The notes beneath the pieces are model-generated. The model was given only the letters and a program-made list of their open reading frames with translations. It had not been told where the DNA came from and did no database searches. Of a stretch of DNA of 31,262 nt, positions 9,985-20,700 are shown in pieces; within the stretch, counting starts at the first letter, position 1, and each line of letters starts with the position of its first letter. The translations under genes were made by a program, and so were the position numbers. This DNA is from Sporisorium sorghi (Eukaryota > Basidiomycota > Ustilaginomycetes > Ustilaginales > Ustilaginaceae). Location of the stretch: NCBI GenBank assembly GCA_023212695.1, contig JALCCG010000108.1, positions 1-31,262 of the forward strand, written 5' to 3'.

Positions 9985-11883
9985 ATGCCGCTCGCCATGA
10001 TCCGCCTCGCCATCGTGGCAGGACTGTTCGCCTCCCTGGGCACAGTCTCCAGCCTTCCGATCCAACAATCCCAGCTGCGTTCCCGGCTGCTCTCCCCCAC
10101 CGCCCCCACCACCGACACATACGACTACATCGTCATCGGCGGCGGCACCAGCGGCATGACGCTCGCCGGTCGGCTCTCCGAGCACCCAAACGTCACCGTC
10201 GCCGTTCTCGAAGCGGGCATCGACTACCGCAGCAACATCATCAACCAGCAGCTGGTCGACACGCCTGGCTTCGACGTGTTCGGCGTCGGTGCCTCCCCCA
10301 GCGAGAGCTTCGTCAACGCGCCGATCGACTGGAACTTCGTCACGGAGGGCGAGCCGGGCTACGACAATCGCAAGGTGCACTATGCGCGTGGTAAATGCGT
10401 GGGTGGATCGTCGGCACGGAACTTTATGCTGTACCATAGGCCGCCGAGGGAGGCGCAGCAGACGTGGGTGCAGCTGACGGGCGATGCGCAGTGGTCGTTT
10501 GACAACACGCTGCCGTACTACCAGAAGACGTTTACGGCGTTCGGGCCGAGGCATGAGTATAGGAAGGACGATCCGCCGGCGGAGTACAACCCGGCAGCGT
10601 TCCCGGGGAGCGGGCCGGTGAGCGTGGGGTTCCCGAACTATGCACAGCCGTTTTCGGGTCCGCTGCTGAACAGCTTGAACGAGATCGGCGTGCCGACTAC
10701 GGACGATATGAGCTCGGGCAGCATCCTGGGTGCGCAGTACTCGACGTTGACGGTGGAGAAGACGGATGGGAAGCGCGCGACGTCGCGCTCGTTCTACGAG
10801 CAGGCGCTGACGGATAAGCGGACGAATCTGAACGTTGTCTTCGAGGCGCTCGCGAAAAAGGTGGTCTTCGACACGTCGGGCAGCACGCCCAGGGCGGTCG
10901 CTGTCGACTATGCGCTTCCCTTGGGCGTCAGGAAGACGATGAAAGCGCGGCGGGAGATCATCATCAGCGCGGGGGCCTTCCAGTCCCCGCAACTGCTCAT
11001 GGTCTCCGGAATCGGGCCTGCAGACCAGCTCAAGGCGCAAAATATCAGCGTGCTGGTGGACAACGCGCATGTCGGGCAGCACATGCAGGACCACGTGTTC
11101 TTCGGGCCGACGTACACTGTCAATGTGGACACGCCGACCAAAGAGGCCAACGACCCTGTGTTTCTTGCGTCGTCGATCGCCGCGTTCAACGCGGCGAACC
11201 AGGGGATCTTTACCAACAACGTCGCGGACCTGATCGCGTTCGAGAAGTGGAACAGCACGTTCCTGGACTCGATCCAGGCGGGCGCGCTCAAGAGCAACCC
11301 TGCCGACTGGCCCGAGATCGAGTACCTGTCCGGGCCCGGCTTCATCGGGGACTTCAGCAACCTCGTCGTCAACAATTTCGTGCAAGGGTTGACGCTGCAG
11401 CAGTTTGCGTCGCTGCTCGTGGCGATTGTGGCGCCGGTGTCGGAGGGGAGTGTTACGCTCAAGAGCGCGGATACGAGCGATTTGCCCGCTATCCGCCCCA
11501 ACTGGCTCTCGAGCCCCGTCGACCAGCAGGTGGCCATTGCGGCGTTCAAGCGCGCCCGTGCTGTGTTCAACGCCAACGCGATGAAGGGCACCCGGACTAG
11601 CAGCACCGAGAGCTTCCCCGGCCTCGACGTCGCTACGGATGACCAGATCCTTGCCAGTATTAGGAAGAATCTGATGACCGTCTGGCACGCCGCCTCGACG
11701 TGCAGGATGGCTAAAGACGCTCAGTCGGGCGTGTTGGACTCCAACTTCAAGGTGTTCGGTGTGGACTCACTGAGGGTGGTAGACGCTTCGTCGTTCCCGC
11801 GACTGCTGCCGGGTCACCCTCAGGCTGTTTGTTATATGGTCGCCGAGAGGGCCGCAGACATTCTGCTCGCGGCTAACGAGTGA
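9985..11883 (+). CDS. Secreted GMC-family FAD oxidoreductase
   Basis: 632 residues. A signal peptide is evident at about 1-23 (hydrophobic MIRLAIVAGLFASLG core, then SS-L). The FAD-binding beta-alpha-beta motif IGGGTSG lies at 51-57, with the acidic residue ending strand 2 at LEAG. The GMC signature 1 region GKCVGGSSARN lies at about 136-146, and signature 2 (GAFQSPQLLMVSGIG) at about 330-344, matching the family pattern. The two C-terminal active-site histidines are visible: His568 in WHAAST and His611 in PGHPQA. The family oxidises alcohols or sugars (aryl-alcohol oxidase, glucose dehydrogenase, choline dehydrogenase), passing electrons to O2 or quinones; the substrate here cannot be told. 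It probably acts extracellularly, for example in plant-material or aromatic alcohol metabolism. The open frame extends to a TTG at 9901, but the ATG at 9985 places the signal peptide at the N-terminus. No introns. Confidence 0.92.
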   Translation: MPLAMIRLAIVAGLFASLGTVSSLPIQQSQLRSRLLSPTAPTTDTYDYIVIGGGTSGMTLAGRLSEHPNVTVAVLEAGIDYRSNIINQQLVDTPGFDVFGVGASPSESFVNAPIDWNFVTEGEPGYDNRKVHYARGKCVGGSSARNFMLYHRPPREAQQTWVQLTGDAQWSFDNTLPYYQKTFTAFGPRHEYRKDDPPAEYNPAAFPGSGPVSVGFPNYAQPFSGPLLNSLNEIGVPTTDDMSSGSILGAQYSTLTVEKTDGKRATSRSFYEQALTDKRTNLNVVFEALAKKVVFDTSGSTPRAVAVDYALPLGVRKTMKARREIIISAGAFQSPQLLMVSGIGPADQLKAQNISVLVDNAHVGQHMQDHVFFGPTYTVNVDTPTKEANDPVFLASSIAAFNAANQGIFTNNVADLIAFEKWNSTFLDSIQAGALKSNPADWPEIEYLSGPGFIGDFSNLVVNNFVQGLTLQQFASLLVAIVAPVSEGSVTLKSADTSDLPAIRPNWLSSPVDQQVAIAAFKRARAVFNANAMKGTRTSSTESFPGLDVATDDQILASIRKNLMTVWHAASTCRMAKDAQSGVLDSNFKVFGVDSLRVVDASSFPRLLPGHPQAVCYMVAERAADILLAANE

Positions 11884-12296
11884 TCCTTGTCTCGAAATTG
11901 TTCGACTTCTCTTTTCCGTTTCATTCTTACGATTTCTTTGTTCAAGATGATGATCATGTACTCACGATTGTTCACGATGCGAATGAAGTTCTGTCCTGGA
12001 TAGATTTGCGCAGAGGGTGCGTTGTGTGTTTGAGCATGTCGTCGCTGGCGACTCTAAGTGAAGGCAGAATCGCTACACGTCAAGCTGTGCAACTCGATTT
12101 TTCGCTTAGGAATTTTTGGACCCCATTTTTTTTTTTTTCACTGATTTTAATTTTCGGCACACGGAACAAGAAGAACGGACGGAATTGCGTTTTTGCGTTG
12201 GCCTGAGCGTGTTGCTCTTGACCAACACCTTCTCGTCTCTCTCTCCTTCCACACACTCGCCCTTTGCCTATCGCCAAGCGGGCCAGCTCACTTACA
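11884..12296. other. GMC 3' region and COG4 promoter
   Basis: 413 bp between two plus-strand genes. It is more AT-rich than the flanking coding DNA. A T13 run at 12126-12138, about 160 bases upstream of the COG4 ATG, is the likely nucleosome-poor promoter element. No further gene seen. Confidence 0.6.
12126..12138. repeat. Poly(T) tract, T13, in COG4 promoter
   Basis: Thirteen T in the promoter region of COG4. Poly(dA:dT) tracts exclude nucleosomes in fungal promoters; the specific role here is inferred. Confidence 0.7.
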
Positions 12297-15251
12297 ATGC
12301 AGACGGCGACAGAAAACAGTGCTGCTCGAGCCGCGTCTTCGCCATTACCACCACCGCAACCGGAACCAGAGTCATCAGCGCAAGCAGGTAGCTCGAAAAA
12401 CGTCATGGACGCGCAGGAGGTCGCCGACCTGTCGTTGTTCATGCAATCCTCCTTTGACGCTGGCAGCTATGTATCGACTCTACTCGCCGAGGTCGATGCT
12501 GCGTTCACCGAGATGAGGCAAGAGCCTGTCGCGGCAGCATCTAAACACTTGGCGTTACCATCATCACCTACAGCAGCACGCAAAGCCAGCATCTCGCTCT
12601 CAACCCCCATCAACACCACAACAGAAGCAGCAGACCCGAGCACACGAAAACGCCAACAAGCGCAAGAAGATCTCGATCTTTCGCTTGCCATCTCCCGCTT
12701 GAATTTGGCGATCGAAGAGTTGGACCGCTCCATCTCGACACAAGTCAACGCCAACGCGCCCGATCTGCTGAAGCGCACGTCGAACCTGGCCCTCATACAG
12801 ACGGGGATGGGGGAGACCAAGAAAGGGCTGACGAGCTTGGACGAGGAGGTGTCGCGGCTGCGCGCCAAAGTGCATGAGCCGTTCGTGCGGGTAGTGGAGC
12901 TGCAGCGCGAGCTAAAGCTGTTCGACGGTGCTGCGGACTTGGTTCGGCGGACGAGGGGCGTGGTGGGGTTGGCCAGGCGGCTAGAGAGCCAGATGGAGGC
13001 GCTGTTCGCGCGCAAAGACGTCAACGGCAAGACGGACGCCGACGCCGACACGGAAGACGCCGTGGTCGGGCAGGTGCACGGCCGGGACCTATCGCGCGCA
13101 GCGCTGCTCGTCGCCGAACTCGCCTCTCTCCTCGACGCAGAACGTCCGCTCCAACAAAACGGCACCACATCCATCCTCGATCTCGACCTCATCAAAAACC
13201 TCGTCCCCACCATCGACAGCGCACGCAAGACCATCGTCGACTACATGGAAGACATGATCGTACGCGGCCTGCGCGACCTGTCCCCCCTCATGCTCGGCTC
13301 GTCGCTCCAGACGGCATTCAACATGCGCATGCTCCCAACCCTCGTCCAGGACCTGCTCAACGACCTCACCGAGGTAGTCAAAGAACGTACAGCTGCAGCC
13401 TTCGACCTGGACTCGCTCGCGCAGCAGCTCCGTCTACCCCTGCCCTCGCTCGACGCCCCCTCGGCACCCGCATCATACTCGACCTACCGCAGCGGCCGCA
13501 GAGGCGTCGACGACGACTTGAAGCAACAACAACAGCAGCAACAGCACCAGGTATGGGCCGACAGCGTGTGGAAAAAGCTCGAGTCGCTCGTGGTCGTCGA
13601 GATGGGCGCCGTGTGCAGCAAAGTGTACCTGCTGGAAAAAGTGCTCAAGCTGAAAAGCGACGGCGAGACGGGCGTCAATTTCTTAGAGGCTGCACTGGAG
13701 GTGCTCGGCGACAAACCGAGCTACACGTTCTGGCTAACGTTTGCGCAGAGCGTGCAGCAGCAGGTCGCGGCGGCGTGTGCGCGGAGCGCGTGGTTGGCGC
13801 AGCTGCTGTCCGTCGGCGGGGGTGGTGGCAAAGCGGCGACGACGGGGAGTGCGGAGGGGTATCCGAAGCTGATCAGGCTGTTCCAGGAGTTCTTTGCGAA
13901 GATCGGCGTGTATACGGATGTGCAGTATACGAGCACGCATCAGAGTGCAGAGACGGTGATTCTGATGAAGAGTCTGGGGTTGCTGGAGAAGGCGTATGTG
14001 GACAGGAATACGGGTCGCGTTGCAGAGGTGTTGGCGCAGGCCGTGTCGCCTCCGCCAGCTGGTGGTGCGAGAAAAGCGGTATTGGGCGAAGAGGATGCCG
14101 AGGCGGTGGTCCGATCCATGGCCAATGTGCTCGATACGACGCGCTTCGATCCCTTGCTCTCGCGAGCTGTGGTGGCCAGATGTACCGCACTGGTCGACCA
14201 ATTTGCAGCGCGCATCGACGGTGCCGTGGCGAGAGACGGCTGGTCGTTGGATGGGGACAACACTGGGGCGACGCAGGCCACAGCGTGGAATGCCGGCCTG
14301 GTGCGCTTCGCATACACGCTATCGAACGGGCTTGTCAGTGCAGCTGCGGACCAGGACGTCTCTTCGCCAGCATCCACATCCGCCGCCGCAGCACCCCGCA
14401 CCACAGGAACTTCACTCACCACCGCCGCACACGCCATCGTCGCATCCACCCGCACATCACTCCTCCACCCGCTCCTCGCGCACCTCTCCTCCACTCTATC
14501 CGCAACCATGGCCAAGATGCACGTGCAGCTCGCCTCCACCACCTCCACCACCAACGATACCCGCGCCAAAGCGGAACGCGGCGTCTCAATCGACGCCACC
14601 TCCGGCGCATCCGCCTACGCCTCATCGATCTGCGACACAGTGTGGCAGCTGGGCGAGCAGATCCTCCCTCTGCTCCCGCTGGAGGTGCGCACGGCGCTAG
14701 CGGGCACAGTGGCCAGCCGCGTAGTGCAGCTGTTCTGTCTGCATGCGTCAATCATATCCTTGCCTGAAGAGCAGACCGAGGTGGACAGGATCAAGCTGCG
14801 CATGGCGACGGATATGACCGAGTTCGAGTTCGCGCTCTCGCAGCTGTGTGGGGATCGACCGGCGGCATCGTCTGTGTGGATCGGCGACGATGATGATAAT
14901 GCGGAAATGCAGTGGATGAGGACGATCAAGGCGTTCCGCCGGCTGGTGTTTCTGTCGGTTGATGAGGTGGAGCGGGAGGTGCGAGATGGACAGGTGGCGT
15001 TGCCGGTACAGGTGGTGGTGCTGCATTTGGTGTCGAGGAGGGCGTCTGCGTTGGACGGGGTGATGGAAGAGGTGATGGCGGGGAAGAGGGGCGAGGTGGT
15101 GGCGGCGACGCAGAGTGTGAAGTCCGAGTTTGTTGGGTGGATCCAGGGTGCTTCGAAGGAGCAGGTGCTGGAGCGTCTTCGAGGCCTTTTACCGATCAAG
15201 GGCGTGGACGAGCAGACGCAGCGGGTCATCGAGCTCTTGCTCAAGGCCTAG
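12297..15251 (+). CDS. COG4: Conserved oligomeric Golgi complex subunit 4
   Basis: 984 residues. After a variable Ser/Ala-rich head, residues about 30-60 (VADLSLFMQSSFDAGSYVS) and the heptad-rich helices at about 120-250 match the COG4 N-terminal region that assembles with the other lobe A subunits. The middle and C-terminal parts are long helical bundles of the CATCHR tethering fold (for example, about 520-600 with YPKLIRLFQEFFAKIGVYTD). COG is a peripheral Golgi complex that tethers retrograde intra-Golgi vesicles and keeps glycosyltransferases in place. Poly-Gln (about 409-416), a Gly loop and Ser/Thr-rich linkers are inserted, making it longer than the human protein. The first in-frame ATG is 12297; the frame opens at a TTG at 12264. 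The gene converges on the dCMP deaminase gene, with 122 bp between stops. Identity rests on overall resemblance, since this family lacks catalytic motifs. Confidence 0.87.
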   Translation: MQTATENSAARAASSPLPPPQPEPESSAQAGSSKNVMDAQEVADLSLFMQSSFDAGSYVSTLLAEVDAAFTEMRQEPVAAASKHLALPSSPTAARKASISLSTPINTTTEAADPSTRKRQQAQEDLDLSLAISRLNLAIEELDRSISTQVNANAPDLLKRTSNLALIQTGMGETKKGLTSLDEEVSRLRAKVHEPFVRVVELQRELKLFDGAADLVRRTRGVVGLARRLESQMEALFARKDVNGKTDADADTEDAVVGQVHGRDLSRAALLVAELASLLDAERPLQQNGTTSILDLDLIKNLVPTIDSARKTIVDYMEDMIVRGLRDLSPLMLGSSLQTAFNMRMLPTLVQDLLNDLTEVVKERTAAAFDLDSLAQQLRLPLPSLDAPSAPASYSTYRSGRRGVDDDLKQQQQQQQHQVWADSVWKKLESLVVVEMGAVCSKVYLLEKVLKLKSDGETGVNFLEAALEVLGDKPSYTFWLTFAQSVQQQVAAACARSAWLAQLLSVGGGGGKAATTGSAEGYPKLIRLFQEFFAKIGVYTDVQYTSTHQSAETVILMKSLGLLEKAYVDRNTGRVAEVLAQAVSPPPAGGARKAVLGEEDAEAVVRSMANVLDTTRFDPLLSRAVVARCTALVDQFAARIDGAVARDGWSLDGDNTGATQATAWNAGLVRFAYTLSNGLVSAAADQDVSSPASTSAAAAPRTTGTSLTTAAHAIVASTRTSLLHPLLAHLSSTLSATMAKMHVQLASTTSTTNDTRAKAERGVSIDATSGASAYASSICDTVWQLGEQILPLLPLEVRTALAGTVASRVVQLFCLHASIISLPEEQTEVDRIKLRMATDMTEFEFALSQLCGDRPAASSVWIGDDDDNAEMQWMRTIKAFRRLVFLSVDEVEREVRDGQVALPVQVVVLHLVSRRASALDGVMEEVMAGKRGEVVAATQSVKSEFVGWIQGASKEQVLERLRGLLPIKGVDEQTQRVIELLLKA

Positions 15252-15373
15252 ATCCACGCCCGCTCACACTCTCACTCGCAATCACACTCTTACACTCGCA
15301 ATCACACACTCGCAATCACACCCATCACCCTCAGAGCACCCGTGATAAAAAAAACCACTTACTTCCTTGACCG
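15252..15373. repeat. Convergent spacer with imperfect 15-bp repeats
   Basis: Between the COG4 and DCD1 stop codons. CACTCGCAATCACAC occurs three times (15273-15287, 15293-15307, 15307-15321), the last two sharing one base. The region lies in the 3' UTR of both genes, which probably overlap. Confidence 0.8.
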
Positions 15374-16477
15374 TCACGCATCGAGGTGAAACTGCCGAAT
15401 CTCAACCCCAGCCTCGCTAAAAATCGCCTTGGTCCTCTGATCCATACTATACTCCAACTGATAAACAACCTTCTTGATGCCCGTCTGAATAATCTTAACC
15501 GCACACCGCAAACACGGGCAGGTGTTGCAGTACATGGTCGCACCCCCAGCCGCAATCTTGCCTCTACCCGCCTCCAACAGCGCGTTCTCTTCGGCGTGCA
15601 GGCACAAGCACTCCTCTAAGTTCTGCCCACACGCGCTGCTGCCCACTCTTCCGCCCGTTCCCGTCGTGCTGGAGAGGGTGTTGTTGCAGCGCGCGCAGCC
15701 GCCCTGGTTGCAATTGCGCAGTCCGGAGGGTGTGCCGTTGTAGCCTGTTGCCAGGATGCGGTTTGCAGCGACGAGCACGGCGCCGACGCGGCGCTTCATG
15801 CAGTTGCTCCGCAGCGATGCGAGGTTGCAGAGCTTGAGGAAGTACGTGTCCCAGCACGGCCGGAGTCGTTCTTCTGACGCCAGGTTGAGCGCGTCAAGGT
15901 GTGCGTGCAGCTGTTGGAGAGAGGGGAAGTCGTTGGTGATGCTCACGTGCACGTACCGGCGCAGTGCTGTGAGCGCCGATGCATCGACGGGCGCTGCGGC
16001 TGTGGAGGCGGTGAGGCTGATGCTAGCGACGTTGTCGATGATCCCATTGCCGCCCGCTAACGAGCTGCTGCTCGACGCACTCACTAGTGCCGGCCTTGCA
16101 GAACCCTCCGCAAGCCCGAACGACCTCGCATCATCGACGCCCACAAACTCGCGCAACTCCATCCCCTCGTGCTTGCCCCGGTACCGCTCCCACCGCAGCA
16201 ACAGCGGCCCTCTAACCTCGACACATAGGAAAAAGGGACGCTTGATGAACGCCTCCAGGTCGCCGACTGTGGTGAGGTCGAGCGTGACGAAGCGCTGATC
16301 CCATCGGTCTGTTACGTAGTCGAGCATCTCGCGCGAGCTCGGTAGCACTGTGGCGGCTTTAGAGGGGGTGGCCTTGGGCGAGGAGATGGTGAGCTGCTGA
16401 AAGCCGTGTTGGGAGGAGAGGTACTGGGCGACGGTCGCTTTTCCCGCTGCTGGCGGGCCGATGAGTGCGATCAGCAT
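15374..16477 (-). CDS. DCD1: Deoxycytidylate (dCMP) deaminase with N-terminal P-loop-like region
   Basis: 367 residues. The C-terminal cytidine/dCMP deaminase domain (about 208-362) has the catalytic zinc site H294-A-E296 and the PC-x2-C pair C322/C325, with Glu296 as the proton shuttle. The segment GYNGTPSGLRNC and the Cys cluster GCARC (about 245-264) match the dCMP-deaminase subfamily, in which a second structural zinc and dCTP/dTTP allostery are known. The reaction is dCMP to dUMP, feeding thymidylate synthesis. Residues 1-90 begin LIALIGPPAAGKAT, an adenylate-kinase-like P-loop; fungal Dcd1 also has an N-terminal domain of this kind, whose function is unknown to me. A Ser/Ala-rich linker (about 122-170) separates the halves. 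The first in-frame ATG is 16477; the frame continues upstream to a TTG at 16552, but that extension is unlike the family. Confidence 0.93.
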   Translation of the reverse strand: MLIALIGPPAAGKATVAQYLSSQHGFQQLTISSPKATPSKAATVLPSSREMLDYVTDRWDQRFVTLDLTTVGDLEAFIKRPFFLCVEVRGPLLLRWERYRGKHEGMELREFVGVDDARSFGLAEGSARPALVSASSSSSLAGGNGIIDNVASISLTASTAAAPVDASALTALRRYVHVSITNDFPSLQQLHAHLDALNLASEERLRPCWDTYFLKLCNLASLRSNCMKRRVGAVLVAANRILATGYNGTPSGLRNCNQGGCARCNNTLSSTTGTGGRVGSSACGQNLEECLCLHAEENALLEAGRGKIAAGGATMYCNTCPCLRCAVKIIQTGIKKVVYQLEYSMDQRTKAIFSEAGVEIRQFHLDA

Positions 16478-17738
16478 GGCGGGTTGTTGTGGTCGATGCT
16501 GGAAAAGGAGGGCGAGTTGGGGGTGCTTTGCACGAGGGCCAGCTGCGTGCAATGTACCGGTCGTTTACGAAATAAATAACAAGAAAGGCGATGCCGAGAA
16601 GAAAGGAGCGTATATAAGAAAGAGGTCAAGACAACAAAGTCAACGGACGACACCTCGATGGGATGGATAGACGGTGGTGGTAGTGGTCGGCGGTGTTGGT
16701 CTCGGCACCGCTTCTTCTTATTTCCTCTGCACCGCGTCATATTTTGCACTTTACACGTTGAGCATCGCATCGCGCCACCCATCAAAGCTCATCAGACCCT
16801 TTGAACCATGCAGACGGTCATCAGTCTACGAAGGCGGACACTCGAGCTTGTGCACCCCACATGGCATGACCTTGAGTGCACAGCAACAACTCGTGCCCTG
16901 GAAACCTCGCCAGCCAGAGCTATTGCGCAGCATCGAAGGGTCAACCGCCCGGTTCGCGGGAGCCTCAAGGTCTGCAACCAGACTGAGTGAGCTGTGTGTG
17001 TCTCTATCATCGTGCAAAGGCAATAGGCACACAGCTCATGTGATCCACCCTCCCTTTGGTGTCATTGTGCGGGAAAAAAGCTTGGGCATAAGAGTGAGAC
17101 ACACTAGTGCGAATGCTGTAACTACCGAAAGTTGAGGCCACCTCGCGCGCGATCGCCCGTCTCTTGTCTGCTGTGCTGCCGCTGGAAAGCCAACTGGCAG
17201 CGGGATCGGTGGGCACACAAGCACAAGATGCGCTGGATCTCTCAACGAAACTATTACCAGGAACACGAGGTCGATCAGAGGAGGAGCGACGAGCATAAGA
17301 AGGACGACAGTGCGGGGGATGCTCAGCCTCTCGATGTCTCGTCATGGCCTGGGAGGTGGGCTGTGCTGCGTATCTTGGCCGAGTGAGCGTGGGCAATTGC
17401 GGAGCGATCTTGCACGAGTGGGGAAGTGCGACCAAAGTTACTGGCCGAAGCACTGGGGTCATTGAGACCACAGGAGGTGGGGCTGGAGCACAGCTGATGC
17501 GGTCGAGTGGGGCGCTTGCGCATCACACGCCACTTGGCCAACGCAGTGACGGGTGCTTGGCTGCGCTGTCGTGCGTCTCACGCTTTCCGAGCTACGGACC
17601 ACGCAGCTTCTCATCCCAGGCCTTTGCCCAGACTCATACGCACACCGCAGTGCCTAGCATCAACGTCAATCTCTACACGCTGAGAGCCAAACACTTCCCT
17701 GAACGTCATGCGGACGCAGCTTACAGCTCGCTTCTTCA
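16478..17738. other. Intergenic region upstream of DCD1
   Basis: About 1.26 kb between the DCD1 start (-) and the stop of the large hydrolase (-). It should contain the DCD1 promoter and the hydrolase 3' UTR. Short frames on both strands lack a plausible ATG, composition or homology. No tRNA was recognised. Confidence 0.55.
16611..16618. promoter_or_regulatory. TATATA element upstream of DCD1
   Basis: TATATAAG on plus (TATATA also on minus), 134 bases upstream of the DCD1 ATG. It could be the DCD1 TATA element read on minus. The better match is on plus, where no gene follows. Functional assignment is tentative. Confidence 0.3.
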
Positions 17739-20700
17739 TCACAGCTTAGACCCCTTCCTCTCGCCCCCCGCACCATCATCGTCCGCCTTCTCCTCCCCCT
17801 CCACCTCGGGCGGCTTGATACTGCGCATAGGCGCCAGCCTCCACTGCAGATCCTTGAGCGCCTTGGCCTTGGGATCCGGTTTCCACTCGTCGTAGCTCTG
17901 CAGCAGCGTCAGCATGTCCTCTGCAAACAGACTCCTCACATGCTTGTCCTCGAAAAGCCCGCGCAGCGACCACGGCAGCTCGTACGGGTTCCAGCGCTGC
18001 GCCTCGAACGCCTCGGACACCAGCGCGGGTGCGTCGTTGCCAGCCTCCGAGCCCGAACTCGACACACGGCGTGTTGTCGAATTCGCATTCGACCCCGGCA
18101 CACCGGGCACAAACGTCGGTTCCCCCCTCGGATGCGTCACCTCAAACAGATACCGCGTCGCCAAATCATACACCCCCCTCTCCTCATATACCTGCGAATG
18201 CCCCTTCCCACCATACAGGCTCCCCGCCACACTCGCCGACAGCAGCGTCAACAAGTTGTGATCGCTCAACCCCGCATTCCTCACCGCCACGCACAACACC
18301 AGCAAATTCGTCAAAAAGTCCACCTTCGGAAACGCCTGCCCATCGATGTAAAGCGCGCGTAGGATGCTCGGATGGTTGTTGCTCGAGTTGAGCGCCGAGT
18401 AGATCGGCACCACGTTGTCGTCCGTCGAGCCGACGTAGACGCATTTCGCCCCGGCGTCGAGTACGATCTTGAGCGCTGCAGTGTACTGCTTAGCCACTGG
18501 CGTTGACGACGACTGGAACTCGAACAGCTCCTTGGCTGCTGCTGTTTCAAAGTAGTTGATGTAGCTCGCCGTGATGGACGATTTGAGGTGCGCAAAAGGC
18601 CCGTGGTGGATACCGCACATGGCGAGCAGACAGATGCGCGTGTGGTCGGCACGCACGATGCGCTGCTCGATCAAACGCGCCAGAAGCTGCGTCGCCACCA
18701 CAGCGCCCTGCGAATGCGCCGACAGGAACAACGCATCTGCATTTTTCAGATCGTTGACCCAGTTCGGCCGGCTGATGAGCTCCGAAAACAGCCGGTCCAC
18801 TCGATCCGCCACCTTACCGTCGCCCTGCAGCGAAATAGCCGTGATCGCCTCCGGATTGAGCTCCAGCCCAGCTTCCAAAAAGTGTCGTCGGATCGACTCG
18901 GTCTGCATCGCCGCAAACTTGGCCGAGGTGCCCGTCGGCTCGCCAATCATATTCTTAAAAATGCTCTGTGTGAACCAGCCGTGCACGCCAATGACGACGA
19001 TCTTGCCAATGCCAGCAGTGCCTTTCGTCTGCGCCCGGTCGTGCATGCCCACCGTCGACCAGGCGCGAGGAAGACGCTGTGCTGAGTCGGCCACTTCCTT
19101 GAGCGCAGTCTCGACGCCTTTGTCCTTGCTCGAGCCTGCACCCGTGGCTTTGGCTTTACCCGCCAAACGCTGAGTAGGCCGGCCGCCTTTGAAGGACGCA
19201 GCGGTGCCCTTGAACGAGGACGCGCTCGACCCGAGACTGGATTCGCCGTAAGTCGAGAAGCGCGTGGGCCGCTTCATACGCTCCAAGTCAGGTACCTTGC
19301 TGAACAGATAGCTGTTGACTGCACTCAGCGTCCTCTCGAGCACGCCCACTTTCGGGGCCCACATTCTGGGCGCTCGTGCAAAAGTGTCCTCGAACGACGG
19401 CAGGACCAGGTTCGGCGGAGCGATCGGGACAGGGTCACCAGCCGTTCTCGTCGGCGTAGTAGCCCCTGATCGCAAGGGCCCAGATCCATTGGGTGCCACA
19501 TTCTTGCTAATGTCCTTGGCCGGCTGTGTGCTGTTGGTGTTGCCGCCGGCATTGACGCCAGTCGAAGTGTTGTTGCCGCTCTGAGCAGCGTCCGTCCGCT
19601 TTCCCTTCCCAAGTCCCAAGGTAGATGCGGCAGTAGCATTCGCAGCTTTGGTCAGAGCCGCTTTGCCGAGATTCTTGACGCTCTCCTTGCTGATACTCGT
19701 CGACATCGGAGTGGCTGCACGAGAAGCATCAGCATCGCCAGCGAGCGACGAAGCCTTGGACCCACTCACGCTGCCACTCGTCGTGGTCCGGGAACGCTGC
19801 TCTCGGGCCGCATCTGCAGTAAGCCTATCGTTGCTCTTGCTCGCAGCAATGGCTCGAGCAGCGGCCGCGGGACGAGCAGGGGCGTCCATCTCGCTGATAT
19901 CCATCACCTCCATGCCATCGTCGTTTGTGATAGCCTCGGGCGCCTCTCGCGGCGGATTGGCGCTGCGTGAGCCAAAGAATTTGATCCAGCCGCTGCGCGT
20001 CGAGCTGTTGAGCACGGCCTTGTTGGCATCGAAGACGGCTGCGGATGCGTCTCTGGCAAGTGCATCCGCCTTGACTTGCTCAGCGGGGGTGCGTGGTGGC
20101 GGTGACGGCATCTCGGCGGGTGGCTCAGTGGGAGCCGAATCAGCGACTGGCACAGCACTGTCGTCGGCAGCTGTCTCTTGCTGCTGCTGCTGTTGCTGCG
20201 CATTGCAAACCCAGGTGGGGACCCAGCTGGCCAAATACGACGAGTAGGTCCACGAGCCTCCGTCCGGAGCTGTTGGCACCGTGGCGTGAAGGCCATCCTG
20301 ATCGATCTCCATCGGCACAGCAGCGTCTACTTGATCCGGCGGCTGCACCGAGTCAGCCGCTCGAGCTGTGGGCAAAGCAGCGGGCACTTGAAGCTGCTGA
20401 GCAGCAGAAGTGGCGTCCACCTCTGGCTGATCTTCATGACCGGACCAGAACCTCCATCGCCAGGTTGCACTACCTTGTCTGGCATTTGCGGCTTCGTCCG
20501 AGCCTTGTGCTGGTCCAGCTGGAGGATATGAGGCTTCACCTTGATCGGCAGCTGGCTCGTCAACGTGCTTGTCGGTGGCCGTGGCGTCCGATGCCGATGC
20601 TTGGGCTGCATCTGGCGCAGGAGAATCAAACACGTCGCGCAGACCAGAGACGGGTTCTTGCACCTCGTAGCGCGCGCCCATCCAGCCTCGCTTGACTACG

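Noticed and set aside
9913..11688. 591-codon open frame antisense to the GMC oxidoreductase
   Set aside because: It mirrors the GMC gene in GC-rich DNA, is extremely Arg/Val/Leu-rich, shows no domain, and the plus-strand frame has all GMC motifs.
13553..14767. 404-codon second plus-strand frame inside COG4
   Set aside because: Arg/Gly/Cys-rich out-of-frame translation of COG4 with no homology.
16674..17135. 153-codon plus-strand frame after the TATATAAG element
   Set aside because: It lacks an ATG near the element, begins only at GTG, and shows no coding-like composition or homology.
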